Positions 7,522-13,880 of a stretch of DNA of 13,880 bases are shown in pieces. The stretch is taken from contig JBGZBU010000037.1 of NCBI GenBank assembly GCA_041844835.1, positions 1 to 13,880 of the forward strand. Direction: 5' to 3'. Position 1 is the stretch's first letter. Every line of letters starts with the position of its first letter. The stretch is from CAUUCX01 sp041844835 (GTDB lineage: Bacteria > Bacillota > Clostridia > Peptostreptococcales > Anaerovoracaceae). Both the position numbers and the translations under genes were made by a program. The notes under the pieces were generated by a model that did no database searches, had not been told where the DNA came from, and saw nothing but the letters and a program-made list of their open reading frames with translations.

Positions 7522-7611
7522 TTGCAGAAATATCTCAGGCGGGAAGACCATCGCAGGGGAATCAATACGAAAATCAAAACAAAGATACCATATCTGAGGG
7601 AGTTGAAATAA
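7522..7611 (+). CDS. Possible 29-residue upstream ORF touching prfA
   Basis: A TTG at 7522 lies 6 bases after GGGAGGG (7509-7515), a strong ribosome binding site. The frame reads 29 codons, beginning LQKYLRRED when TTG is read as Leu (initiating as Met) and ending IPYLRELK, and stops at TAA 7609-7611. The prfA ATG at 7612 follows immediately and in the same frame. The peptide is very basic and matches nothing I know. Translation could couple to prfA, or rare readthrough of the UAA would give an N-terminally extended RF1. It may also be a chance ORF: the rare start codon and small size keep confidence low. Confidence 0.3.
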   Translation: MQKYLRREDHRRGINTKIKTKIPYLRELK

Positions 7612-8673
7612 ATGTTTGATAAATTGGATTTCATAGTGGATAAATATGACGAACTCGCGGCAAAAGTTTCCGATCCTGATGTGATTTCAAATCAGGATCT
7701 CTGGAAACAGCACATGAAGGAAATGAGCGATATAGAGCCGATAGTCAAAAAATACAAGGAATACAGGGCGAACAAGCAAAACATCGCGGATGCGAAAGAA
7801 ATGTTGGAAGAATCGGATGAAGAGCTCAGGGAAATGGCAAAACAGGAGTTCGCTGAATTGTCCTCCAAAGAGGAGGTATTGGAAAAGGAGCTCAAGATAT
7901 TGTTGCTGCCCAAGGATCCGAATGATGAAAAGAACGTAATTCTGGAAGTTCGCGCGGGCACCGGCGGTGAGGAAGCCGCTCTTTTTGCCGCCAATTTGCT
8001 TCGTATGTATTCGATGTATGCTGAAAACCGGGGATGGAAAACGGAGCTGATAGAGATGAATGACACGGGGATCGGCGGCGTAAAGGAAGCGGTCGTTCTT
8101 ATCAAGGGGCGGGGCGCTTATTCCAGATTAAAATACGAGAGCGGCGCGCACAGAGTGCAGCGGGTTCCGGAAACGGAATCATCGGGGAGAATACATACAT
8201 CGGCGGCTACGGTAGCCGTTCTTCCGGAAATAGACGACGTACAAGTGGATTTGGATCCGAATGATGTGCGGGTCGATGTGTACCGTTCCTCCGGAAATGG
8301 CGGTCAATCGGTCAATACCACGGATTCCGCAGTGCGCCTGACACACGTCCCGACAGGTCTCGTAGTCACATGCCAGGATGAAAAATCCCAGATAAAAAAC
8401 AGGGAAAAAGCGTTCAAAGTCCTCGCAGCCAGGCTCTATGACATGAAAATGCAGGAGCAAAACAAAGAAATTTCGGATCAGCGTAAGAGCATGGTCGGCA
8501 GCGGCGACAGAAGCGAAAGAATCAGGACATATAACTATCCGCAGGGGCGTATATCGGATCACAGAGTGGGCGTTACCATTTACAAATTGGATCAATTCAT
8601 GAATGGCGACCTCGATGAGATCATTGATGCGTTGATAACCGAAGATCAGGCGGCAAAAATGCAGGAATTTTAG
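7612..8673 (+). CDS. prfA: Peptide chain release factor 1 (RF1)
   Basis: RF1 ends translation at UAA and UAG and triggers peptide release. At 353 residues it is of usual length. The stop-codon recognition loop contains the PxT tripeptide as PET (186-188, within RVPETESSGRIHTS). The catalytic loop is SGNGGQSVNTTDSA with GGQ at 230-232, whose glutamine is the target of PrmC. The N-terminal helical domain and the family segments GTGGEEAALFAA and PTGLVVTCQDEKSQ are intact. The ATG at 7612 follows GGGAG near 7598. The Sua5 gene follows after 13 bases, with its binding site overlapping the prfA stop, so the two are co-transcribed. No clear promoter is visible in the roughly 100 bases after the rpmE terminator. 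Confidence 0.97.
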   Translation: MFDKLDFIVDKYDELAAKVSDPDVISNQDLWKQHMKEMSDIEPIVKKYKEYRANKQNIADAKEMLEESDEELREMAKQEFAELSSKEEVLEKELKILLLPKDPNDEKNVILEVRAGTGGEEAALFAANLLRMYSMYAENRGWKTELIEMNDTGIGGVKEAVVLIKGRGAYSRLKYESGAHRVQRVPETESSGRIHTSAATVAVLPEIDDVQVDLDPNDVRVDVYRSSGNGGQSVNTTDSAVRLTHVPTGLVVTCQDEKSQIKNREKAFKVLAARLYDMKMQEQNKEISDQRKSMVGSGDRSERIRTYNYPQGRISDHRVGVTIYKLDQFMNGDLDEIIDALITEDQAAKMQEF

Positions 8674-8686
8674 GAGTGTTTTATCA

Positions 8687-9847
8687 ATGAACAGCACCGA
8701 GACAATTATATTGCAGCCATCAAAAGAAAACATCGAAATAGCGGCGGCCGTCATAAAAAACGGCGGAAACGTGGCGTTTCCAACGGAAACAGTCTACGGG
8801 TTGGGAGCAAATGCGCTTGATTCGGGGGCTGTTGCGCGGATATATGAAATAAAGGGAAGACCCTCGGACAACCCCACGATAGTTCATATCGCGGAGATTC
8901 GAGATATGCAGGAACTTGCGGATACCGTAACGGAGCAAATGCACAGCCTTGCCGAGGCTTTTTGGCCGGGGCCGCTTACAATGGTTGTCCGCAAATTGCG
9001 CGCGGTTCCGGATGCCACAACGGCGGGGCTTTCGACTGTGGGAATCCGTATGCCGAATAATGAAATCGCCCTATCGCTGATCAAAGCGGCGGGCTGCCCG
9101 ATTGCCGCGCCCAGCGCAAATCTTTCGGGACGCCCAAGCCCCACAAGAGCAAGTCACGTTTTTAACGACCTGAGCGGCAAAATAGGCATCATACTTGACG
9201 GCGGAGATTGCGCGGTTGGAATAGAATCCACTGTGCTGGATATGACGGAAGAGCATCCCGTGATATTAAGACCGGGAGCCGTCGGGCGGAGAGATATTGC
9301 GCGCGTGCTTGGTTATATGCCCGAATATCATAAGTCACTCGGCAAGGTAACGGGTGCATTCACTTCAACCGCAAATTCGGAATTTGTGAGAAAGAGCCCC
9401 CCCGAGAGCGCAGTCAATCACGAGAGCGAGCCGCACACCGCGCCTGAATTGAATCTTGCACTTGAGGAAGAAAAAAAATCACAAAAATCGAATGTGAACC
9501 CGAGCTCGGGAATCCCAAAATCCCCAGGCATGAAATACCGGCACTATGCCCCGAAAGCGCCGATAACGGTGTTCGCGGGAGCCGAGGATGCCGTGAACCT
9601 GAGGCTGCAATTAGAGCGCCAAAAAGCCTCCGAAAGGGGCGAGCAAGCAGGAGTTTTAATATTTGAACTGGCGGATATAGAAAATGCAGCCCGGGTGTTT
9701 TTTGCGAGTATAAGAGATATGGATACGCAGGATAAGGACGCAATATATCTAGGGCTGATACTGAATTCGCAATTAGACGATGGGGCGGAATTTGCATACC
9801 TTGAGAGGTTGCTTCGCTCGTCGGATAGCAATATAATTCTTGTTTGA
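8687..9847 (+). CDS. L-threonylcarbamoyladenylate synthase, Sua5 type
   Basis: This enzyme makes threonylcarbamoyl-AMP from threonine, bicarbonate and ATP, the first step of the t6A37 modification of ANN-decoding tRNAs. The YrdC/TsaC domain fills about 12-205, with AFPTETVYGLGA (30-41), the KGRPSDNP loop (56-63), FWPGPLTMV (92-100) and APSANLSGRPSPT (141-153). A Sua5 C-terminal domain begins at the diagnostic SPGMKYRHYAPKAP (279-292) and continues to residue 386. The linker between them (about 210-278) is long, acidic and Ser/Pro/Glu-rich, longer than I expect for the family. AGGAG (8672-8676) overlaps the prfA stop. The prfA-Sua5 pairing is typical of Firmicutes (ywlC in Bacillus). The low-molecular-weight phosphatase gene often found between this gene and rpiB is absent. 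Confidence 0.95.
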   Translation: MNSTETIILQPSKENIEIAAAVIKNGGNVAFPTETVYGLGANALDSGAVARIYEIKGRPSDNPTIVHIAEIRDMQELADTVTEQMHSLAEAFWPGPLTMVVRKLRAVPDATTAGLSTVGIRMPNNEIALSLIKAAGCPIAAPSANLSGRPSPTRASHVFNDLSGKIGIILDGGDCAVGIESTVLDMTEEHPVILRPGAVGRRDIARVLGYMPEYHKSLGKVTGAFTSTANSEFVRKSPPESAVNHESEPHTAPELNLALEEEKKSQKSNVNPSSGIPKSPGMKYRHYAPKAPITVFAGAEDAVNLRLQLERQKASERGEQAGVLIFELADIENAARVFFASIRDMDTQDKDAIYLGLILNSQLDDGAEFAYLERLLRSSDSNIILV

Positions 9848-9865
9848 ATTTAAGGAGAGCATGTC

Positions 9866-10315
9866 ATGAGTATGAACATTAAAACTGTAGCATTCGCCGC
9901 GGATCATGGCGGATTTTTATTGAAAAATCGGCTGATAGAATTTTTAAAAAAGCAAATGCCTGACATCGAAATTACGGATCTCGGAACGAGCAGCGAAGAG
10001 TCCGTGGACTATCCTGTCTACGGAAAATTGTGCGCTGATGAAATCATCGCAGGCAAGGCGGACAGAGGTGTCGTCTGCTGCGGCACCGGCATAGGAATTT
10101 CAATTGCCGCAAACAGGGTGCGCGGGATTCGTTGCGCACTCTGCACGAGCGTCGAAATGGCTGAGATGACGCGCAGACATAACGACGCGAATATGATTGC
10201 TTTCGGTGGGAGGACGACGACACCCGATCTGGCGGAAGAGATGCTTTTAAAATTTCTGAATACGGAATTTGAGGGCGGCAGACACAAGCGCAGGATCGAT
10301 ATGCTTGATCTTTAG
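9866..10315 (+). CDS. rpiB: Ribose 5-phosphate isomerase B
   Basis: RpiB interconverts ribose 5-phosphate and ribulose 5-phosphate in the non-oxidative pentose phosphate pathway. The 149-residue protein begins with the phosphate-binding AADHGGFLLK (11-20). It has the active-site Cys in GVVCCGTGIGISIAANR (C72 just before GTGIG) and the RRHNDANM segment with H105. FGGRTT and the C-terminal HKRRIDML are also typical. RpiB and sugar-phosphate isomerases of the LacAB family are related, but the context with prfA, Sua5 and upp favours RpiB. AAGGAG (9852-9857) lies 8 bases before the ATG and 18 bases separate it from the Sua5 gene. Confidence 0.93.
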   Translation: MSMNIKTVAFAADHGGFLLKNRLIEFLKKQMPDIEITDLGTSSEESVDYPVYGKLCADEIIAGKADRGVVCCGTGIGISIAANRVRGIRCALCTSVEMAEMTRRHNDANMIAFGGRTTTPDLAEEMLLKFLNTEFEGGRHKRRIDMLDL

Positions 10316-10394
10316 GTGGGATTCCGCTTAAGTATTGAGCCGATCATAAATTATTCCGAAACGGTATAGTTTGAAAGATATATGGAGGTGCAGT

Positions 10395-11024
10395 ATGGAA
10401 AATGTATACGTATTTGATCATCCGCTGATTCAGCACAAAACGGCTATGATAAGAGACAAACACACAAATGTCAAGGACTTTCGCGAGCTCGTCAAAGAGA
10501 TAGCGATGCTCATGACATATGAGGCCACTCGTGATTTGCAACTCAAAGATGTAACCATTGAAACGCCGATATGTGAGACAAATGTGAAAATGCTCGAAGG
10601 TGAGGACATCGCAATCGTACCCATACTGAGAGCCGGTCTCGGCATGGTGGACGGAATGCTCGCCCTCGTGCCGAACGCAAAAGTGGGGCATGTCGGTGTA
10701 TATCGCGACCCCGAGACTCACAATCCCGTGGATTATTACTGCAAACTCCCAAGCGACATAGACAAAAGGCAGGTATTTATCGTTGACCCTATGCTTGCGA
10801 CAGGAGGCTCGGCTGCAGCTGCCATAGATTTTGTGAAGCAGCGCGGAGCAAAGGACATAATATTTATGTGTCTGATCGCCGCTCCCGAAGGTATAGAAAT
10901 TCTTCACAAAATGCATCCGGAGGTGAAGATTTTTATCGCGGCAAAGGATTCACACCTAAACGATCATGCGTACATCGTCCCGGGACTTGGCGATGCCGGC
11001 GACAGGATTTTCGGAACCAGATAA
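10395..11024 (+). CDS. upp: Uracil phosphoribosyltransferase
   Basis: Upp salvages uracil by condensing it with PRPP to give UMP. It has the usual 209 residues. The PRPP-binding loop is VDPMLATGGSAAAA (130-143) and the uracil-binding segment is YIVPGLGDAGDRIFGT (193-208). VPILRAGLGMVDG (75-87) is also characteristic. The ATG at 10395 is preceded by GGAGG (10384-10388) at 6 bases; an in-frame TTG at 10371 is not needed. An 80-base gap separates it from rpiB with no clear terminator or promoter, so co-transcription is likely but unproven. Its stop codon TAA overlaps an ATG (11024) in the tyrS frame. Confidence 0.96.
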   Translation: MENVYVFDHPLIQHKTAMIRDKHTNVKDFRELVKEIAMLMTYEATRDLQLKDVTIETPICETNVKMLEGEDIAIVPILRAGLGMVDGMLALVPNAKVGHVGVYRDPETHNPVDYYCKLPSDIDKRQVFIVDPMLATGGSAAAAIDFVKQRGAKDIIFMCLIAAPEGIEILHKMHPEVKIFIAAKDSHLNDHAYIVPGLGDAGDRIFGTR

Positions 11025-11116
11025 TGAAAAGCGAGGAAAGGCGGCGGAAAACGGCAAAACCGGACAAAAACGGAAAACGATCCGCCGAAAATATAAAAAA
11101 CCATAGGAGAGATGAT

Positions 11117-12475
11117 ATGTTTATTCCTGATAATGTAAGTACACACGAGAACGTCTACGATGTTTTAAAAGAACGCGGTTTTATCGAACAAACGACCGAC
11201 GAAGCCGCCGTACGCGATCTGCTCGGGAAAAAGTCGATCAAATTCTATATAGGATTTGACCCTACCGCGGACTGCCTGCACATAGGGCATTTTATGCAGG
11301 TCATAATCATGATGTATATGCAAAAATACGGGCATACGCCTATAGTCCTTATAGGCGGTGGGACCGGAATGGTGGGAGATCCCAGCGGACGCAGCGATAT
11401 GCGCATGGTTATGAATGAGGAAACGATAAGGCACAATTGCAACCAATTCAAAAAATTGTTCGATAAATATATTGACTTTGATGACGGCTGGGAATATCAC
11501 GGCAGAGAAGGAATCATCGGTAATATTACAAAAAAACAGGCCGCAGAGCTGGGCTTTCCTGAGGTAAAAGAACCCGAATCGGGAAAAGCCGTTGCGGTGA
11601 ACAATGCTTCATGGCTGCTTCCGCTGAAATATGTAGACTTTATTCGCGAGGTGGGTACGCATTTCAGCGTAAACAATATGCTGCGCGCAGAATGCTTCAA
11701 GCAAAGAATGGATAAGGGGTTGTCCTTTTTTGAATTCAACTATATGCTCATGCAGGGGTATGATTTTGCTGTAATGGCAAGGGATCTTGACTGCGAAATG
11801 CAGTTTGGAGGAAATGATCAGTGGTCGAACATTATAGCCGGAGTGGATCTTTCACGCAAAATGATGGGTAAACAGGTATACGGCATGACGTTCTCTCTGC
11901 TGACGACATCCGAGGGAGTGAAAATGGGCAAAACGCAAAAAGGTGCACTATGGCTGGATGCGGAGCGCACATCCCCATATGAATTCTTCCAGTACTGGAG
12001 AAATGTGGAGGATGCGGATGTGAACAAATGCCTGCGAATGCTGACATTTCTGCCGATGGATGAAGTGGAAAGACTTTCTGCGCTCTCCGGCGCGGAGATA
12101 AATCAGGCAAAAGAAATACTGGCGTATGAAGTGACACGGCTGGTACACGGCGATGATGCGGCGGAAAAAGCGCTCGCAGGAGCACGCGCGGCATTTGGCG
12201 GCGGAGAAGGAGCATCGCTTGAGGACATGCCGACCACGGAATATGACGCATCGGTATTTGCCGGAGAGGGGATGGGGTTGATTAATCTGATCAAAGAGCT
12301 GGGGCTTGTAAAGAGCAGCGGAGAAGGATTCAGAACCGTTGAACAGGGCGGGCTTTCACTGAACGGGGAGAAAGTTGAAGATGCAAAAATGAATATCACC
12401 GCCGACATCTTTGATGATAAAAAGCTGATAATAAAAAAAGGAAAGAAAACGTTCCATCTGGTCAAAATAAAATAA
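11117..12475 (+). CDS. tyrS: Tyrosyl-tRNA synthetase
   Basis: TyrRS charges tRNA-Tyr. The class I HIGH motif is at 55-58 (ADCLHIGHFMQ), the TyrRS form of KMSKS is KMGKT (269-273), and QFGGNDQWSNI marks the tyrosine/ATP site. An S4 RNA-binding domain occupies about 386-450. From the ATG at 11117 (AGGAGA at 11105-11110) the protein has 452 residues, some 25-30 longer than E. coli or Bacillus TyrRS, partly from extra sequence around residues 125-165. The same frame is open further upstream, and an ATG at 11024 overlapping the upp stop would add 31 very basic residues. It lacks a good binding site, so I prefer 11117. There is no room for a T-box leader in the 92-base gap after upp. Confidence 0.95.
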   Translation: MFIPDNVSTHENVYDVLKERGFIEQTTDEAAVRDLLGKKSIKFYIGFDPTADCLHIGHFMQVIIMMYMQKYGHTPIVLIGGGTGMVGDPSGRSDMRMVMNEETIRHNCNQFKKLFDKYIDFDDGWEYHGREGIIGNITKKQAAELGFPEVKEPESGKAVAVNNASWLLPLKYVDFIREVGTHFSVNNMLRAECFKQRMDKGLSFFEFNYMLMQGYDFAVMARDLDCEMQFGGNDQWSNIIAGVDLSRKMMGKQVYGMTFSLLTTSEGVKMGKTQKGALWLDAERTSPYEFFQYWRNVEDADVNKCLRMLTFLPMDEVERLSALSGAEINQAKEILAYEVTRLVHGDDAAEKALAGARAAFGGGEGASLEDMPTTEYDASVFAGEGMGLINLIKELGLVKSSGEGFRTVEQGGLSLNGEKVEDAKMNITADIFDDKKLIIKKGKKTFHLVKIK

Positions 12476-12533
12476 AAGCTTAAAATAAGCGCGCCGAGGC
12501 AAGAGACGCGTAAACAGGCTGAAAAATATGGGC

Positions 12534-12585
12534 AGAGGGGCTATTGTCAACCGGTATTAAATACATGGTTGACAATAGCCCCTCT
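12534..12585. promoter_or_regulatory. BirA-type biotin operator within a 19-bp perfect inverted repeat
   Basis: AGAGGGGCTATTGTCAACC (12534-12552) and its exact complement (12567-12585) flank a 14-base centre that holds a smaller palindrome, GTATTAAATAC. The inner part, ATTGTCAACC-N14-GGTTGACAAT, fits the known BirA operator layout (TTGTNAACC, 14-16 bases, GGTTNACAA). BirA with biotinyl-AMP would bind here and repress bioY-bioB. The outer GC-rich pairs go beyond the operator. As RNA the whole would form a long hairpin followed by CTTCTTTATT, so it may also help terminate tyrS transcripts. Confidence 0.85.
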
Positions 12586-12597
12586 CTTCTTTATTAT
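12569..12597 (+). promoter_or_regulatory. bioY-bioB promoter overlapping the BirA operator
   Basis: A perfect -35 TTGACA (12569-12574) lies in the right half of the operator. After 17 bases comes TATTAT (12592-12597), five of six bases of the consensus -10. The predicted start near 12604 gives a leader of about 205 bases. BirA binding would block polymerase directly. Confidence 0.8.
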
Positions 12598-12604
12598 AAA
12601 AGGC

Positions 12605-12626
12605 GGGATATTTATCCCCCTTTTTT
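12605..12626 (+). terminator. Terminator-like hairpin at the start of the bio leader
   Basis: GGGAT (12605-12609) pairs with ATCCC (12614-12618) around a four-base loop, then CC and six T. It lies at the predicted transcription start, so it may be a 5' protective hairpin or a weak terminator for read-through from tyrS rather than an attenuator. Confidence 0.3.
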
Positions 12627-12785
12627 CTGCAAAGCTGCATTTTTTGTAAAAACACGTTTCTGTGTTTCCGCAGGATCGGTTTTTTGAAGAATCGCGTTTC
12701 TGCATTTTCGCAAAACTGCATTTTTGAAACCGCCTTTTTTATAAATCCGCTTTTTTGCAAAACCGAATTTTTTGTAAAATAGCGG
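12619..12785. repeat. Degenerate T-tract repeats in the bioY leader
   Basis: Seven T5-T6 tracts start at 12621, 12640, 12680, 12721, 12735, 12751 and 12768, mostly followed by G, an A-rich stretch and a C/G-rich triplet. Two diverged units of 40-41 bases (12640-12679 and 12680-12720) share TTTTTTG, then CGTTTCTG at the same offset, then TTTYCGCA. The later units are 14-17 bases long. The array fills the leader between promoter and bioY. The minus-strand frame through it is not credible as a gene because the unit lengths are not multiples of three. Confidence 0.6.
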
Positions 12786-12808
12786 CAGAGATGAAGGAGA
12801 ACATTTTT

Positions 12809-13372
12809 ATGGCTGCAAAAAACACAACTCAAACTTTTAATATGATTCTATGCGCCTTGTTTGTGGCGCTTATGATAGTCGGAACATACTTAAGAATTCC
12901 GATTCCGCATCTTCCGATAACGCTGCAGCTCGCGTTTGCGCTGCTTGCCGGACTGGTTCTGGGCGGCAGACTGGGCTTTTTATCGATAGCGGTATACATC
13001 ATCATGGGGCTTTTAGGGCTGCCGGTCTTCACCGAGGGCGGCGGTTTCGGCTACATCTTCAAGCCTCAATTCGGATATATCATAGGTTTTGCGGTTGCCG
13101 CCTACGTCACCGGGAAAATTGCGAATAAAGTCCGCGCGCCCGGATATAAACGGCTGCTTGCAGCAAATTTTGCGGGCATCGCTACAATTTATGTTTTCGG
13201 AATGGTATATTTTTATCTCATAAGCAAGCTTTACCTGGGCACGCCGATCGGAATTGTTCCGCTGTTCATTTATTGTTTCTTTATCCCGATTTCAACCGAC
13301 ATATTGCTGGGGATCCTTGCAACACTGCTCGGAAAAAGGCTCATTCCGCTTGTAAACAAGATGAGAGGATAG
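12809..13372 (+). CDS. bioY: Biotin transporter substrate-binding subunit BioY
   Basis: BioY is the membrane S-component that captures biotin for an ECF-type ABC importer; the shared energizing module (EcfA, EcfA', EcfT) is not encoded in this window. The 187-residue protein has about six hydrophobic segments. It carries BioY hallmarks: YLRIPIPHLPITLQLAFALLAG, then GLLGLPVFTEGGGFGYIFKP with FGYIIGF. The ATG at 12809 is chosen because AAGGAGA (12794-12800) lies 8 bases before it; the in-frame ATG at 12791 lies upstream of that site. It follows a BirA operator and promoter and precedes bioB by 11 bases, so uptake and synthesis of biotin are probably controlled together. Confidence 0.95.
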   Translation: MAAKNTTQTFNMILCALFVALMIVGTYLRIPIPHLPITLQLAFALLAGLVLGGRLGFLSIAVYIIMGLLGLPVFTEGGGFGYIFKPQFGYIIGFAVAAYVTGKIANKVRAPGYKRLLAANFAGIATIYVFGMVYFYLISKLYLGTPIGIVPLFIYCFFIPISTDILLGILATLLGKRLIPLVNKMRG

Positions 13373-13383
13373 AAGGCATAACT

Positions 13384-13880
13384 ATGAATATGAAAGATCA
13401 GACAATTATAAATTCATATGAGCGTGTAAAAAACGGCAATCCGATAAATCGGGAAGAAGCCTTGCTGCTTTACAATCGGCCGCTTGAAGAGTTGTGCGAG
13501 GCCGCGGACGCAATAAGGCGACATTTCTGCGGCGGCGGTTTCGACATCTGCACGATCATAAATGCTAAAAGCGGGCGATGCTCGGAGAATTGCAAGTTTT
13601 GCGCCCAATCCGCGCACAACAAAAGTTCCTCACAAATATATCCCATGCTCAGCGGGGATGAGATAGTGGCGGAGGCGCGCAGGAATCATGAACAGGGAGT
13701 ACTTCGCTACTCAATCGTAACTTCGGGGCGTGCACTGTCGGATGCGGAAATAGACGAGCTGTGTCCCACGATCGGCAGGATATGCGAGGAAGTGGGGATC
13801 TCTGTATGTGCATCGCTCGGACTTCTGAACGAATCACAGTTCAGAAAACTCAAAAATGCGGGTCTTTCTAGAGTGCATAA
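13384..13880 (+). CDS. bioB: Biotin synthase BioB, 3' end missing
   Basis: BioB is a radical SAM enzyme that inserts sulfur into dethiobiotin. About 165 residues are present. The radical SAM cluster motif is CSENCKFC with Cys 66, 70 and 73 (in GRCSENCKFCAQSAHN). VCASLG gives C142, which matches the conserved auxiliary-cluster Cys 128 of E. coli. At the position of E. coli Cys 97 this protein has Ser 110 (LRYSIVTSGR), while extra Cys residues occur at 49, 56, 127 and 134. ATG 13384 follows GAAGG near 13376; ATG 13390 is possible. Read from this start the frame stays open to the window edge. It forms an operon with bioY. Confidence 0.95.
   Translation, partial: MNMKDQTIINSYERVKNGNPINREEALLLYNRPLEELCEAADAIRRHFCGGGFDICTIINAKSGRCSENCKFCAQSAHNKSSSQIYPMLSGDEIVAEARRNHEQGVLRYSIVTSGRALSDAEIDELCPTIGRICEEVGISVCASLGLLNESQFRKLKNAGLSRVH

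Noticed and set aside
7796..8200. PET instead of PAT or PVT in the RF1 recognition loop
   Set aside because: The loop keeps the PxT form, and I recall PET in RF1 of other Firmicutes, so it does not suggest altered stop-codon reading.
8179..8754. Minus-strand 191-residue ORF opposite the end of prfA
   Set aside because: It is antisense to conserved RF1 sequence and the start of the Sua5 gene, with no credible product.
10344..10916. Minus-strand 190-residue ORF opposite upp
   Set aside because: It lies opposite a clearly functional upp gene, has no domain signal, and owes its length to codon bias of the real gene.
11025..11116. T-box leader before tyrS
   Set aside because: The 92-base gap is too short and has no T-box core sequence or terminator hairpin.
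12534..12585. Inverted repeat as a miniature transposable element
   Set aside because: The core matches a BirA operator in front of biotin genes, and no target-site duplication is visible around it.
12557..12832. Minus-strand 91-residue ORF through the bio leader
   Set aside because: Its repetitive, Cys/Lys/Phe-rich sequence comes from T-tract repeats whose lengths are not multiples of three. It also spans the bio promoter and the bioY start.
1..13880. CRISPR array, complete IS element, tRNA or rRNA
   Set aside because: No regularly spaced identical repeats, transposase motifs, cloverleaf folds or rRNA segments were found on either strand.

Overview
The window looks like chromosomal DNA from a low-to-moderate GC, Gram-positive, anaerobic Clostridia-type bacterium. 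The evidence is strong GGAGG-type ribosome binding sites, an S-layer-homology (SLH) surface protein, a tandem glycine riboswitch, a clostridial-style biotin synthase, and housekeeping genes in a Firmicutes-like order. The species cannot be named from the sequence alone. All genes run on the plus strand except the SLH protein gene.

Layout. (1) 1-1742: the 3' part of prmC (release-factor glutamine methyltransferase), then a cation diffusion facilitator transporter, closed by a terminator that can also serve the convergent gene. (2) 1787-4029: a minus-strand gene for an exported SLH-domain protein, then a markedly AT-rich gene for a TraX-family membrane protein. (3) 4030-5847: a canonical promoter, a tandem glycine riboswitch with its own terminator, an APC-family amino acid permease and a terminator. 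(4) 5936-7129: an unrecognised polytopic membrane protein built from two homologous halves. (5) 7151-12475: housekeeping genes rpmE, prfA, a Sua5-type tsaC, rpiB, upp and tyrS, with a possible 29-codon in-frame upstream ORF touching prfA. (6) 12476-13880: a biotin module. A 19-bp perfect inverted repeat contains a BirA-type operator whose right half supplies the -35 box of a near-consensus promoter. A roughly 200-nt leader with diverged T-tract repeats follows, then bioY and the 5' part of bioB, which runs off the window.

How the genes relate. PrmC methylates the GGQ glutamine of RF1, and both genes are here, but about 6.8 kb apart with transport and surface genes between them, so the usual prmC-prfA pair has been split. 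Sua5, TyrRS, L31 and RF1 all serve translation. Upp recycles uracil and RpiB feeds the pentose phosphate pool. BioY imports biotin and BioB makes it, and one BirA-controlled promoter probably drives both.

Most noteworthy: the glycine riboswitch assigns a likely physiological signal to the permease. The BirA operator/promoter overlap with its repeat-rich leader is readable at base level. The duplicated membrane protein is unassigned. The BioB has Ser at the position of one auxiliary-cluster cysteine of the E. coli enzyme. I saw no CRISPR array, complete insertion sequence, tRNA, rRNA or clear defence system.
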